Shown: positions 9,587 through 18,223 of the stretch, piece after piece
Numbering within the stretch: the first letter of the stretch is position 1
Layout: each line of letters starts with the position of its first letter
From: Candidatus Bathyarchaeota archaeon
Lineage (GTDB): Archaea > Thermoproteota > Bathyarchaeia > TCS64
Assembly (NCBI GenBank): GCA_030739585.1
Contig: JASLYX010000004.1
Location: 91,330 to 155,329 of the forward strand
Reading direction: 5' to 3'
DNA length: 64,000 nt
The notes under the pieces: generated by a model
Database searches by the model: none
Told to the model about the DNA's origin: nothing
Seen by the model: only the letters and a program-made list of their open reading frames with translations
Position numbers and translations under genes: made by a program

Positions 9587-10699
9587 TTGGCAAGTAAGAA
9601 GGATTATTACGAGGTTCTTGGGATAAAACGAGGAGCCTCAGCCAATGAAATAAAGAAGGCATTCAGAAAGCTCGCTTTCAAATATCACCCCGATAGAAAT
9701 AAGGATCCCGAAGCAGAAGAGAAGTTCAAGGAGTTCTCTGAAGCCTATGCCGTCCTCAGTGACGCTGAGAAGAGACAGCAATACGACACCTTTGGTCACG
9801 CAGGCATCAGCGGACGGTACTCGACTGAGGACATCTTCAGGGGAGCAAACTTCAGGGACATCTTTTCTGGTTTTGGCTCCGATGTCCTGGGTCGTATCTT
9901 CAGCGGCGTCGGATTCAACTTCCAGCAGGCCCAAGCAGGTCCCAGTAAGGGCAGCGACCTTCAGACTAGGATTGAGGTCACCCTAGAGCAGGCATCGTTC
10001 GGAACAGAGGTAGAGATAGTTCTCGACAGGTTACAGACATGTGGTTTATGTGGAGGAAATGGAGCGGAGCCAGGGACTGATATTTCCACGTGCAAGGGAT
10101 GTAACGGACGAGGCAGAATAGAGCGAAGAACCCAGTCTCTCTTTGGACAGATGATCCGGGTGGTTCCATGTGAAAAATGTAAAGGGAGAGGGCAGGTCCC
10201 GGAGACCCCCTGTACAACCTGCGGTGGGAATGGCTTAGAGCCTAAGAAGAATCGCCTCAACGTTAAGGTCCCACCGGGGATCGATAGCGGCACCCAGCTT
10301 ATTTTGCGGGGTCAAGGAGAGGATGGGCCCTTTGGGGGACCTACTGGAGACCTATATGTAATGATCCAGCTAAAGCCCCACCCCCATCTCATCCGGCGAG
10401 GAAAGGACATCATTTTCGAGGCAGAGATCAACTTTCCCGACGCTGCCCTCGGGACATCCATCAAAGTTCCCTCCCTGACTGGTGATAAATCGCTCAAAGT
10501 ACCCCCGGGAACCCAGAGCGGGACCATTCTTAGAATGAGGAAGGAAGGTATGCCTAGCCGTTTTGGGAAAGGGGATCAGTTGGTCCACGTGACAGTCACT
10601 ATACCTGTGAAGCTTACTCAAAAGCAGGAAGAACTCATCAAGGAGCTCGCCAATGAGTTTGCGGCACAATCAAACAAGAAAGGATGGTTCAGGCGCTAA
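9587..10699 (+). CDS. dnaJ: Type I J-domain co-chaperone DnaJ
   Basis: Delivers substrates to DnaK and stimulates its ATPase. Order of domains: J domain (residues 1-70) with the HPD motif in KYHPDRN; G/F-rich linker (about 75-110); zinc-binding region with four CxxCxGxG-type repeats ([32 protein letters not shown]) at about 148-215; and the C-terminal beta domains. Length is 370. No ATG precedes the J domain in frame; the start is TTG at 9587, 8 nt after GGTG. About 160 bp separate it from the M28 gene, enough for its own promoter. Its stop abuts the stop of purA on the other strand. Confidence 0.95.
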   Translation: MASKKDYYEVLGIKRGASANEIKKAFRKLAFKYHPDRNKDPEAEEKFKEFSEAYAVLSDAEKRQQYDTFGHAGISGRYSTEDIFRGANFRDIFSGFGSDVLGRIFSGVGFNFQQAQAGPSKGSDLQTRIEVTLEQASFGTEVEIVLDRLQTCGLCGGNGAEPGTDISTCKGCNGRGRIERRTQSLFGQMIRVVPCEKCKGRGQVPETPCTTCGGNGLEPKKNRLNVKVPPGIDSGTQLILRGQGEDGPFGGPTGDLYVMIQLKPHPHLIRRGKDIIFEAEINFPDAALGTSIKVPSLTGDKSLKVPPGTQSGTILRMRKEGMPSRFGKGDQLVHVTVTIPVKLTQKQEELIKELANEFAAQSNKKGWFRR

Positions 10700-10711
10700 T
10701 TATTTGCGCCT
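10691..10711. terminator. Hairpin spanning the convergent dnaJ and purA stop codons
   Basis: AGGCGC (10691-10696) and GCGCCT (10706-10711) form a perfect 6-bp stem around a 9-nt AT-rich loop. The loop contains both stop codons (TAA of dnaJ at 10697-10699 and TAA of purA at 10700-10702). It could act as a bidirectional 3'-end structure. There is no clear T-run, so a terminator role is only a suggestion. Confidence 0.35.
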
Positions 10712-11701
10712 GTCTATAATCTCCCAGACACCTGGACCGGTACCAATGAACGTGACCGGGAGGCAAAGCTCTTTTTCAACATACTCGACGAAATGCATCG
10801 CTTCCCCATTCAGCGTATCATAGTCCGATGATCCCTTACACTCAGGGAAAAGGATGTCGAGCTTTGTCAAGGCGATCTGTGTAGCCCCGTTGAGTATTAT
10901 TGCCCTCCTAGCAAGTTCGAAGTTGAAGGGTGCAGCCCTTCTCTGTCTCCCCGTCACAGTTCCGTACTCGTCCCATCCTCTATTCTTGGCTTCCTCGTGG
11001 CTTATTTCTCCAGGTAGGAAACCCTCCCCCACCCTCGTGACATATGCCTTTAAAACCAGGATCACCTCGTCGACCTTAGTGGGTCCAACTCCGACATCCG
11101 AACAAATTGCTGAGGCACAGACGTCGTTGCTAGTCACGAACGGATATGTGCCGTGGTAGAGGCTGATGTAGGTTCCTTGGGTTCCCTCGAGTAGGACATT
11201 GGCACCACAGTCAAGGGCCTCGTTGATCTCCAAGGATACATCACTAAGATATTCTTGTAATTCTGGTATCTCCTTTGCTATCTTTGCCACTCTCAGAGCT
11301 CGATCGGCGTTACATGGGCCCGTCCCTGTGCCCGTGGTCCCGATGGTATCCTTTAAATGTCCTTTCCCATCAGCCACAATGTGCTTTGCCTCGATAATGG
11401 CGCACTGGGGATCAATACCAAACCGATCCTCAATTCCTAGCTCTTTCACCTCTTTGATCACGATTTCAGGATTCACCACTACTCCCGCCCCTATAAGGAG
11501 TCTCGTTTCGTTATTCACAAATCCACAAGGGACCATTCTAAGCTTGAAAGTGACTCCATCAGATACGACAGTATGACCCGCGTTAGGACCAACGCCTCCT
11601 CGTGCGCAAACTGCGACCTCATCTGCGACAGTCAAATATGAAACCAACTTCCCTTTGCCTCCATCCCCGAAGAAACCATCTACTACAACAGTACAAACCA
11701 A
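10700..11701 (-). CDS. purA: Adenylosuccinate synthetase
   Basis: Converts IMP, aspartate and GTP to adenylosuccinate, the first committed step to AMP. The N-terminus VCTVVVDGFFGDGGKGK is the GTP/IMP-binding loop, with Gly in place of the usual Glu of GDEGKGK. It is followed by GGVGPNAGHTV containing the catalytic His, GTTGTGTGPCNADR, LLEGTQGTYISLYHGTYPFVTS, and GRQRRAAPFN near the C-terminus. Read from TTG at 11701 the protein has 333 residues, matching the short archaeal PurA class (about 335-345, versus about 430 in bacteria). GAGG lies 8 nt before this TTG. A longer frame from 11821 would add 40 unrelated residues. It stands alone and runs convergently into dnaJ. Confidence 0.92.
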   Translation of the reverse strand: MVCTVVVDGFFGDGGKGKLVSYLTVADEVAVCARGGVGPNAGHTVVSDGVTFKLRMVPCGFVNNETRLLIGAGVVVNPEIVIKEVKELGIEDRFGIDPQCAIIEAKHIVADGKGHLKDTIGTTGTGTGPCNADRALRVAKIAKEIPELQEYLSDVSLEINEALDCGANVLLEGTQGTYISLYHGTYPFVTSNDVCASAICSDVGVGPTKVDEVILVLKAYVTRVGEGFLPGEISHEEAKNRGWDEYGTVTGRQRRAAPFNFELARRAIILNGATQIALTKLDILFPECKGSSDYDTLNGEAMHFVEYVEKELCLPVTFIGTGPGVWEIIDRRK

Positions 11702-11867
11702 AGAGAACGCCTCATGAAACGGTTTCTTCACTCCTTTTAATGATTTAAGAGTTCCCAATGATAGGGGAGTCAAGCCAGTTGAAGCTCCTCTGTGCCTGAA
11801 ATATGTGACAGAATTATTCAAGACCTAAAGTTTATGCGTCGGCTCCTCGTTCAGTATACGATCGCCC

Positions 11868-12683
11868 TTGAACACCCAGATAGGTATACTCGTGATAGGT
11901 AATGAGATTCTCGATGGCATCGTCCTAGACACTAACAGCCAGTGGCTCATTAACCAACTCAAGGCCCTTAACTTCCAAGTTTCCGAGAAGATGACAATAA
12001 GAGACGATACTAAAGTAATCTCTAAAGCCGTTAGGCGGATGCTCTCAGCCGGCGCAAACCTCATATTTACAACGGGAGGCCTTGGCCCCACCCATGACGA
12101 TAAGACTCTCGCTGGAGTAGCTATGGCTTTTGAGCTACCTGTAGAGGTGAATGATAAGGCCCTCAAGATCGTCACGCGACAGTACACAGACATGCATCAG
12201 AGAGGGATGATCGAGACGGGGGAGATCACAGAGCCACGAAGGAAGATGGCGGTATTGCCCAAGGGCGCCCAACCCCTAGATAATAGAGTTGGCGGTGCCC
12301 CCGGTGTCATCCTAGATATTGAGGGCGCTCAGATAATTAGCCTCCCAGGCGTCCCAGGGGAGCTCATGTGGATTTTCGACAACCAGCTACTGACGTTGCT
12401 GAAGGGGAGGGTCGAGGGGGTATTCACTGAGGATGTCATCTATCTCCCCCTTAGGGACGAGTCAACCTTGGCTCCCATCATAGATGAGGTGATGCAGGAC
12501 GTTCCTGGGGTCTACATAAAATCTATGGTGAAGCCTTATGGCGAGTCCGGGATCAGACTCTGGGTCTCATCCAGCGGGAAGAGTAAGACCGAAGTTGAGG
12601 AGCGGGTCCAACGGGTCACGAACCTCTTGGTAAAGAGAAGCGAAGAAAAGCTCCCAAAAATTGACCCTAGCATAGACAATTGA
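11868..12683 (+). CDS. CinA-like molybdopterin-binding-domain protein (COG1058)
   Basis: A stand-alone MoCF_biosynth/CinA N-terminal domain of 271 residues. The start IGILVIGNEILDG and the motif TTGGLGPTHDDKT (about residues 65-80) are diagnostic of the fold. Relatives include CinA, whose N-terminal domain acts on ADP-ribose or related nucleotides, while its NMN deamidase activity sits in a C-terminal domain not present here. Function in archaea is not established. The only start near the conserved N-terminus is TTG at 11868. It lies 37 bp upstream of and on the same strand as the LarA-like gene, so co-transcription is likely. Confidence 0.8.
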   Translation: MNTQIGILVIGNEILDGIVLDTNSQWLINQLKALNFQVSEKMTIRDDTKVISKAVRRMLSAGANLIFTTGGLGPTHDDKTLAGVAMAFELPVEVNDKALKIVTRQYTDMHQRGMIETGEITEPRRKMAVLPKGAQPLDNRVGGAPGVILDIEGAQIISLPGVPGELMWIFDNQLLTLLKGRVEGVFTEDVIYLPLRDESTLAPIIDEVMQDVPGVYIKSMVKPYGESGIRLWVSSSGKSKTEVEERVQRVTNLLVKRSEEKLPKIDPSIDN

Positions 12684-12719
12684 ATTAAATGTAACTGAAA
12701 ATAGTCTAGGTTGGACAAG

Positions 12720-14018
12720 ATGGTTGAGATTTGGCTCCCTTATGGCAAAACTGAGGTCCATGTTAGTGTGCCCCTGAGATATCTCATGGGGACCATCGAG
12801 CCAGCCGAATTGAAGCTGCCGGAGAATCCATTCGAAACTATAACGTCAGCGTTGGATAATCTGATCGGAACAGAAAATATACAGGATCTCGTAAATGGCA
12901 AAAAGAGTGCTGCTATTGCCCTCGATGGTACAATGGCCCCCCACGCAGCGTCCGTTGCGGCTTCAGCTATCGTTTGGACATTAGAACAGAACGGTATGTC
13001 AAGGGAAAACGTGTCTCTGATCATAGGGAATGGCCTTAGAGAACATGGCAATCTTGATCTGCTTGGGGCCCTTCAGAGAGCTGAGCCCCTTGGAAATGTC
13101 GCTATCCATGAGCATTCAATAAACTCAGTTGACATCAACAAAGTTGGGGTCACCTCATCAAGGACACAGGTATCATTGGCCCAACCTTTCTTGGAAGCAG
13201 ATCTCAGAATAGCAGTGGGAGATTTGAGGCCCGATCACTTTTCAGGGATGAAGGGAGCTCAGAGCACAGTAATGCCGGCACTTGCCTCCCGTGAGGGACT
13301 CACCCGCCATCGGGAGATCTCATTCCATGGTAGTGTCACCTTAGGGATTTTCGAGGGAAATCTTGCTCATTTGGATCAGATGGAGGCCTGCAAGATGGCA
13401 GATTTAGACGTTGCATTGAACTTGGTCACCGATGGCTGGGGGAGGATCGTCTCAGCTGTGGCTGGCGGAATTGAGCAGTCCTGGAAGACGGCTGTGGAGA
13501 GGTCGGGGGACCTCATTCAACTTTCCAGTGAAGCTGATGCCGATATCATCATTGTGAGTGCTGGTGGAGATCTATATGATTTCAATCTATTCAATGCCGT
13601 CTGGGCTCTCCAGGGGATCGCTTCACTGGTGAAGAAGGGCGCCACTATCATCTTCTTGGCTGAGTGCACCCAGGGGCTTGGAGCTGCTGGGCTGGAGTCA
13701 TTGGCTCAGGTTGATACCTTGTCTGAGCTGAGGCGAAGATATGAGCTTGGGGCAAGAGCGGTGTACGCTATTAAATCCACTCTTCGGGGAAATAACGAAA
13801 TAATTCTTGTCTCAGCTCTCCCTACTTATTTGGCGGATCCTCTTGGTTTCAAGATGGAGAGAACGGCGAACGCCGCTTTCCAAAGGGTCATGGATCGCAG
13901 GAGGAATCGACGTACCCTAGTGGTGACCCATGGAGCCTCGTCTGTATTCATGCCATCAAAGGGGGGCAAGAACGACAAGAGTGGTGATCATCATTCCAAG
14001 GTAGAAAAAAACCAGTAG
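12720..14018 (+). CDS. LarA-like (nickel-pincer racemase family) protein lacking the tethering lysine
   Basis: Related to LarA, the lactate racemase that carries a nickel-pincer nucleotide. Similar features are the opening PYGKTEVHVSVP, the GNGLREHG segment near residue 105, and ADLRIAVGDLRPDHFSGMKG (about 157-178), which aligns with the ADxxIGxGxxxPHxxAGxSGG region of LarA. In LarA the lysine ten residues after that His holds the cofactor; counting the same distance here gives Thr (QST), so the cofactor attachment seems lost or different. Length is 432, normal for the family. ATG at 12720 is preferred (TAGG 9 nt upstream) over TTG at 12711. The 3' end overlaps the M50 gene on the other strand by 63 bp. 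The substrate is unknown; other members act on various 2-hydroxyacids. Confidence 0.68.
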   Translation: MVEIWLPYGKTEVHVSVPLRYLMGTIEPAELKLPENPFETITSALDNLIGTENIQDLVNGKKSAAIALDGTMAPHAASVAASAIVWTLEQNGMSRENVSLIIGNGLREHGNLDLLGALQRAEPLGNVAIHEHSINSVDINKVGVTSSRTQVSLAQPFLEADLRIAVGDLRPDHFSGMKGAQSTVMPALASREGLTRHREISFHGSVTLGIFEGNLAHLDQMEACKMADLDVALNLVTDGWGRIVSAVAGGIEQSWKTAVERSGDLIQLSSEADADIIIVSAGGDLYDFNLFNAVWALQGIASLVKKGATIIFLAECTQGLGAAGLESLAQVDTLSELRRRYELGARAVYAIKSTLRGNNEIILVSALPTYLADPLGFKMERTANAAFQRVMDRRRNRRTLVVTHGASSVFMPSKGGKNDKSGDHHSKVEKNQ

Positions 14019-15086
14019 CTTCCTCGAGTTGCTCAGCGGGGATATATCGTCCAGGGGAGAGTTCCCCCGGTTCCCCGTGTACTTCATGAAAAATGTTACC
14101 ATAACAGCCATGACGAGGAAGCCCGATAGAATCAGGATGAAAACACCAGCTATAGACATTTTTTTATGATTGGACTTCCCGAGGAGGGCTCTGCTAATGT
14201 GACCACCATCCAGCTGCCAAGATGGGATAAGATTAATGAACGTTACTAGGGATCCGACCCACGCCGCGAAGCCTACCGGGTGGAGAATGATAGTCATATC
14301 CTCGGATACGGGTTTTAGAAACGTGGAAAGCCATTCAAGGAACATTGGAAAAGGGAGAGATTGAAAGCGGATCCCAGGGAACATTACACTCCATCTATTT
14401 ACCTCTTCAAGGGTGACGACGAAAGAGAGATTGATCCCCACGATGGCGACGATGATCGTGACTATAAATCCCATGAGGGGACCGCTGAAGCCCAGGTCGA
14501 AAAGGGCGTCCCTGTTGGTGAGGGGTCCCTTCTGGGTGATGACTGCACCGAGTGTGCCCCCCATGCCCGGTGGGGCTGGAATAAAGTATGGCATGGATGC
14601 ATCGACGCCTATTAGGATCATGGCTATCTTGTGGCCTAGTTCGTGGAGCCCGAAGATTGCGATAATGGCAACTGTAAACATAAGGGCGTTCATGTAAACT
14701 GGAGTGTCAGGCATCAAGATCTGGTTTAGCACGGGGTTGTTGCTCCTCAAGTATCCGTCGAGGAAAACTGTGGCGGTGGTAGCAAGGAATAGAAAAATGC
14801 TATTCCTATAGCTTTGAGGGCCCCTTTCACTGATTCTCTTGAGCTCTAACTTGAATCGATCCATATCTTTGGAGAGCCAAGGTAGGTATCCGTGGGGACG
14901 GATTCCCTCGACAAGAGCCTTAAACTGGGGCTTCATGGAGTTCTGGGGGCCTATTGGGGTGATAATATAGGTGGGGGTGCCCAGATAGAAGTAGCTGTCG
15001 TGAACGTTGAAGCGTCCCTCGATGGCTTTCTCAATCTCAGGTTCGGAGATCCGATATGCGGTCAAACCCCTTGTAGCATCTCCCAT
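13956..15086 (-). CDS. Site-2-protease-type (M50) membrane metalloprotease
   Basis: An intramembrane zinc protease of 376 residues. After a cytosolic N-terminal domain of about 120 residues there are six or so hydrophobic segments. The zinc motif HELGH sits in the second segment (about residue 147) and the third ligand is in the LDGGH motif near 292, both diagnostic of the family. The PAPPGMGGTLGAVI segment after the first motif is typical of the archaeal subgroup. Its last 63 bases overlap antisense with the LarA-like gene. The substrate is unknown; such proteases commonly release membrane-anchored regulators. Confidence 0.9.
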   Translation of the reverse strand: MGDATRGLTAYRISEPEIEKAIEGRFNVHDSYFYLGTPTYIITPIGPQNSMKPQFKALVEGIRPHGYLPWLSKDMDRFKLELKRISERGPQSYRNSIFLFLATTATVFLDGYLRSNNPVLNQILMPDTPVYMNALMFTVAIIAIFGLHELGHKIAMILIGVDASMPYFIPAPPGMGGTLGAVITQKGPLTNRDALFDLGFSGPLMGFIVTIIVAIVGINLSFVVTLEEVNRWSVMFPGIRFQSLPFPMFLEWLSTFLKPVSEDMTIILHPVGFAAWVGSLVTFINLIPSWQLDGGHISRALLGKSNHKKMSIAGVFILILSGFLVMAVMVTFFMKYTGNRGNSPLDDISPLSNSRKLLVFFYLGMMITTLVVLAPL

Positions 15087-15173
15087 TCGTTAGTAATGGC
15101 TTACTAATATTCTAGATGGGAAGCTAAAAAACCTACTTAATCCCGTCTCTTTAGGCACAGTCTTTAAATCTCC

Positions 15174-15695
15174 TTGGTCGCGACCATAAGAAAGTCTGAA
15201 TTGGAGAGTGACAACTTCATGCTCCGGGGATTTAGGCCCAACGACCTGAACAGGGTAATGGACATCAACGTAGAGTGTCTCCCAGAGAATTACAGCAAGT
15301 TCTTTTACAGGGATCTCTACAGACGTTTCCCTGAAACTTTTATCGTGGCAGAGGCCGATGGTCAGATCCAGGGATATATCATGTGTCGTATTGAGAGGGG
15401 ACTATCCAAGTTTAAGAGTCTGAGGCCTGCCCGTCTCTGCCACGTGGTCTCTATTGCCGTGAGGGAGCCCTACAGGCGTCAGGGGATCGCTAAGGGAATT
15501 ATGCTGGTGGCCATGGAAAAAGGCCAAGAGACATATGAGGCTTCAGAATGCTATCTTGAGGTCAGGATCTCGAACGGGCCAGCACTGGTGCTATATGAAA
15601 AGCTCGGATTTACGAAAATAAAGCGGAATTACAGTTACTACATGAACGGTGAGGATGCGTGGATGATGGCTATCCGTATCCAAATACCTGCCTAG
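15174..15695 (+). CDS. Ard1/RimI-type N-terminal protein acetyltransferase (archaeal NatA)
   Basis: A GNAT-fold enzyme that acetylates N-termini of nascent proteins using acetyl-CoA. It closely follows the pattern I know from Sulfolobus Ard1: CLPENYSKFFYRDL near residue 35, HVVSIAVREPYRRQGIAKG (acetyl-CoA pyrophosphate loop RRQGIA at about 98-105), and the C-terminal motif LEVRISNGPALVLYEKLGF near 125-145. Length is 173. The start is TTG at 15174, or possibly TTG at 15201; Sulfolobus Ard1 also has about 15 residues before the first strand, which suits 15174. A TTTAAATC element lies just upstream. It stands alone. Confidence 0.87.
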   Translation: MVATIRKSELESDNFMLRGFRPNDLNRVMDINVECLPENYSKFFYRDLYRRFPETFIVAEADGQIQGYIMCRIERGLSKFKSLRPARLCHVVSIAVREPYRRQGIAKGIMLVAMEKGQETYEASECYLEVRISNGPALVLYEKLGFTKIKRNYSYYMNGEDAWMMAIRIQIPA

Positions 15696-16004
15696 TCCAA
15701 CAAACGATAAATGTTATAGTAGACGGTTAAGGCTAAGCCACTGAAGCAGGCGTTTATAGATAGAGTCGAGGTTATCATGTGGGTTCTCTTTCTAGAGCCG
15801 ATGATCATGTTTTATCATTTCACTAGTTCACGGTAAAGTTGTTCCTGGAGCGTCAGGACGTCTACATCCTGATGTATGAACCTGAAGAGTAAAATAAAAA
15901 TGGGAAATAATTCAAACAGCACAGCAGGGGACTCTGGTGACTTTTGGGTCTGTGGCATTTGGCGATAGGTATTTAGCCATCCGTTGGTGAAGGGATTGCA
16001 TATT

Positions 16005-16508
16005 ATGGGGGATACTGGTCTCATCCCGTGGACCGAGGTACGCTCTTGGTCCTGTGTGGCCTGCGGCAACTGCTGTAATGGATATAAGGTGCCCTTGAAA
16101 ACCGAGGAGTACGCGAAGGTAGCGCAGACCTATGGAACAGGGGTGCTGGAGTTCGGGGTGGGGAGGGTGTTCCTTCGGAATGGGCGGGGAAATCGGTGTG
16201 TCTTCCAGAGGCCTACGGTAGGGCGTTGGATATGTAGTCTCCAGGGGATGAAACCTATGGCGTGCAAACTGTTCCCGTTCAGGATCCATTCCAAACCCGT
16301 GTACAAGCGGGGAGACACTAGTGCGTATCGATATCGGGGGAAGACCTTCCACGTTTACATGGATTCTGCATGCAATGGGATCCAGATCGGGAGCCCAACG
16401 CCCCGGTTCAGAAGGGAAGTTCTGCCTGAGATAGTACGGATCGGGATGGGGGAACGAATGAAACAAAAGTTTACGACGTCAAAATATATCTCGTGGACGC
16501 CTCCCTGA
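16005..16508 (+). CDS. YkgJ-family CxxCxxCC Fe-S/zinc cluster protein
   Basis: A small cysteine-cluster protein of 167 residues from the ATG at 16005. It has CVACGNCC near residue 20 and two further conserved cysteines (GNRCVF and RWICSLQ), followed by MACKLFPF. That is the UPF0153/YkgJ pattern thought to bind an Fe-S cluster or zinc. Function is not established for the family. A start at TTG 15984 would add seven residues. The gene is monocistronic and convergent with the amidohydrolase, 13 bp away. The 290 bp before it (15696-15983) contain nothing I can call a gene. Confidence 0.75.
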   Translation: MGDTGLIPWTEVRSWSCVACGNCCNGYKVPLKTEEYAKVAQTYGTGVLEFGVGRVFLRNGRGNRCVFQRPTVGRWICSLQGMKPMACKLFPFRIHSKPVYKRGDTSAYRYRGKTFHVYMDSACNGIQIGSPTPRFRREVLPEIVRIGMGERMKQKFTTSKYISWTPP

Positions 16509-16521
16509 TGTAAAATTCCGG

Positions 16522-17907
16522 TCAATTTTTACGTGTTTTTTTCTCCCAGTTCTTTCTCTGCTTTGGATGATCGGTGAAAAATTGTTCTATGATCTTTTCG
16601 ACTCGACGTTGGGCTTTAGTTAATGCTTCTCTCTGGTCAATGGTGGTGAGTTTCTTTTCATGTTTCAGTATTTTACCGTCGACGATGACCGTGGAGATGT
16701 CGTCGCTGGTGGCATAGAGGGCAACGCTGGTTAGGGGATCCATGGTGGGTGTAAGAAAAGGGTTAAGCATATCGAAAAGGATGATATCTGCCTTCTTTCC
16801 GGGTTCTATTGATCCTACTTTGTCGGCAATGCCCAGGGTTTCAGCTCCGCCCCGGGTTGCAAGTTCTAGGAGACGGTGGGGGCTGGGGCGGGATGTAAAA
16901 GTGTTAGTTGCAAGCATCCCCTCGGAGCCCCCAGCGAGGCGAGCTCTGGTTCTTTGGCCTCTAAGGTTTTGTCTGAGGAGCTGTAGCATGTCATGAAAAT
17001 AGTCATCGGTGCCTAGGCCTACGGGTATACCGAGGTCTAGCCATTGAAGGAGGGGATTGGTGACGGCTCTACAGTGGAGGATGCCCATGCCCGACTGGGT
17101 TATGAGTTTGATGTCGTTTCCTGTGGAGTAAGTGCAGTGTGCACCTGTGAGCCTATCGTTTAGAACACCGAGGGTCTGTAGGTGTTGGATGGGGGTCTTG
17201 CCGTAGAGTCTCCTCACTTGGGTGACTTCCCTCCAGCTCTGGTTGAGGTGTGTGGTCATCATGAGGTCGTGAGTCTCCGCCAAGTCCTTGCACTTGAGGT
17301 AGGTCTCGGGGAGGGCGAGGTCCGCAGCCTTTGGTGCGACGATGGTGGTGATCCGACCTCTAGCTTCTCCTTCCCATCTCCTGTGGAGGTCGACGGCTCG
17401 TTTGAAGGCGGCCTCTCCCTTACCGGGGAGGTACTGGTAGGTTCCGTCCATGAGTTTAACGAGATCGACCTCCTCGATATCAGCGCCGAGGATGGTCCTG
17501 AATCCGGCTTCTTTGACGTTTTTGGCGAATCCGTTTGGATAGGTATAGACAACCATAGCGGTAGTGCATCCGGCGTGTATGAACTCGGCACAGGAGGAGG
17601 GTCCTAGCCATTCCATGTCCTCGGGTCGACGGTAGCCCTCTAGAGGGAGGTTTACCTCGTAAAAGTTGCCTATGAGCTCGTAGATTCCACGGAAATACTG
17701 TTGGAGGTGGCTGTGAGCGTTGACGAATCCGGGGAGAGCGACCATATGGCGGGCATCGATGATATGCTCGGGGGCACGGGGGGAATTAACAGTGGGTCCT
17801 AAATCAGTGATCACGTCTGCCTCGAGGAGAATGCTTCCCTCCCTGTAGATTGTCCCGTCTCCGTCCATAGTGGCGATGAAAGCGTTCTTGATTAGGGTCT
17901 CTTCCAT
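16522..17907 (-). CDS. Amidohydrolase-superfamily deaminase (TRZ/ATZ/SsnA-like)
   Basis: A metal-dependent hydrolase of 461 residues with the TIM-barrel amidohydrolase pattern: GFVNAHSHLQQYFRG (HxH metal pair, about residues 65-75), TTHLNQS (third His, about 235), GAHCTYS (fourth His, about 280) and GLGTDDYFHD (Asp, about 330). The C-terminal strand VDGKILKHEKKL is typical. Relatives deaminate guanine, S-adenosylhomocysteine, methylthioadenosine or chlorinated triazines, or open dihydropyrimidine-type rings. The substrate cannot be chosen from sequence. The start MEETLIKNAFIATMD matches the usual family start. The 316 bp upstream (17908-18223), toward ttuA, hold only AT-rich DNA and presumably its promoter. 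Confidence 0.85.
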   Translation of the reverse strand: MEETLIKNAFIATMDGDGTIYREGSILLEADVITDLGPTVNSPRAPEHIIDARHMVALPGFVNAHSHLQQYFRGIYELIGNFYEVNLPLEGYRRPEDMEWLGPSSCAEFIHAGCTTAMVVYTYPNGFAKNVKEAGFRTILGADIEEVDLVKLMDGTYQYLPGKGEAAFKRAVDLHRRWEGEARGRITTIVAPKAADLALPETYLKCKDLAETHDLMMTTHLNQSWREVTQVRRLYGKTPIQHLQTLGVLNDRLTGAHCTYSTGNDIKLITQSGMGILHCRAVTNPLLQWLDLGIPVGLGTDDYFHDMLQLLRQNLRGQRTRARLAGGSEGMLATNTFTSRPSPHRLLELATRGGAETLGIADKVGSIEPGKKADIILFDMLNPFLTPTMDPLTSVALYATSDDISTVIVDGKILKHEKKLTTIDQREALTKAQRRVEKIIEQFFTDHPKQRKNWEKKTRKN

Positions 17908-18223
17908 GAAGGATACCTATTACGGAGCATACTGGGTGGATGTTGGTTTTAATAGGTGGTGCATAAACTGGAATGGTTTTATCCGTGATTTTTTTTGGCT
18001 GAAATGATCTGGTTTTGGTTTCCAAAGAAAACCTAGGTAGAACCAGTGACTGATCTTGAGTCATAGGAAATTTTTTTCAATGGAATAAATCTTGAAGGTC
18101 CCTCTTTTTCGCGTTTTCAATAGCACGCGAGTCTATAGAGAAAAGGAGTTTCCGCGAAGGTGAGATTCACTGAGCCGGGGAGTTTGGAGTATAACGTATT
18201 GTAGAGCTCTTCTTCAGCAAACG

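Noticed and set aside
15815..16069. 84-codon minus-strand frame, ending DVLTLQEQLYRELVK
   Set aside because: The end looks protein-like, but the beginning overlaps the YkgJ-family gene antisense and there is no start close to the plausible part; too little to call.
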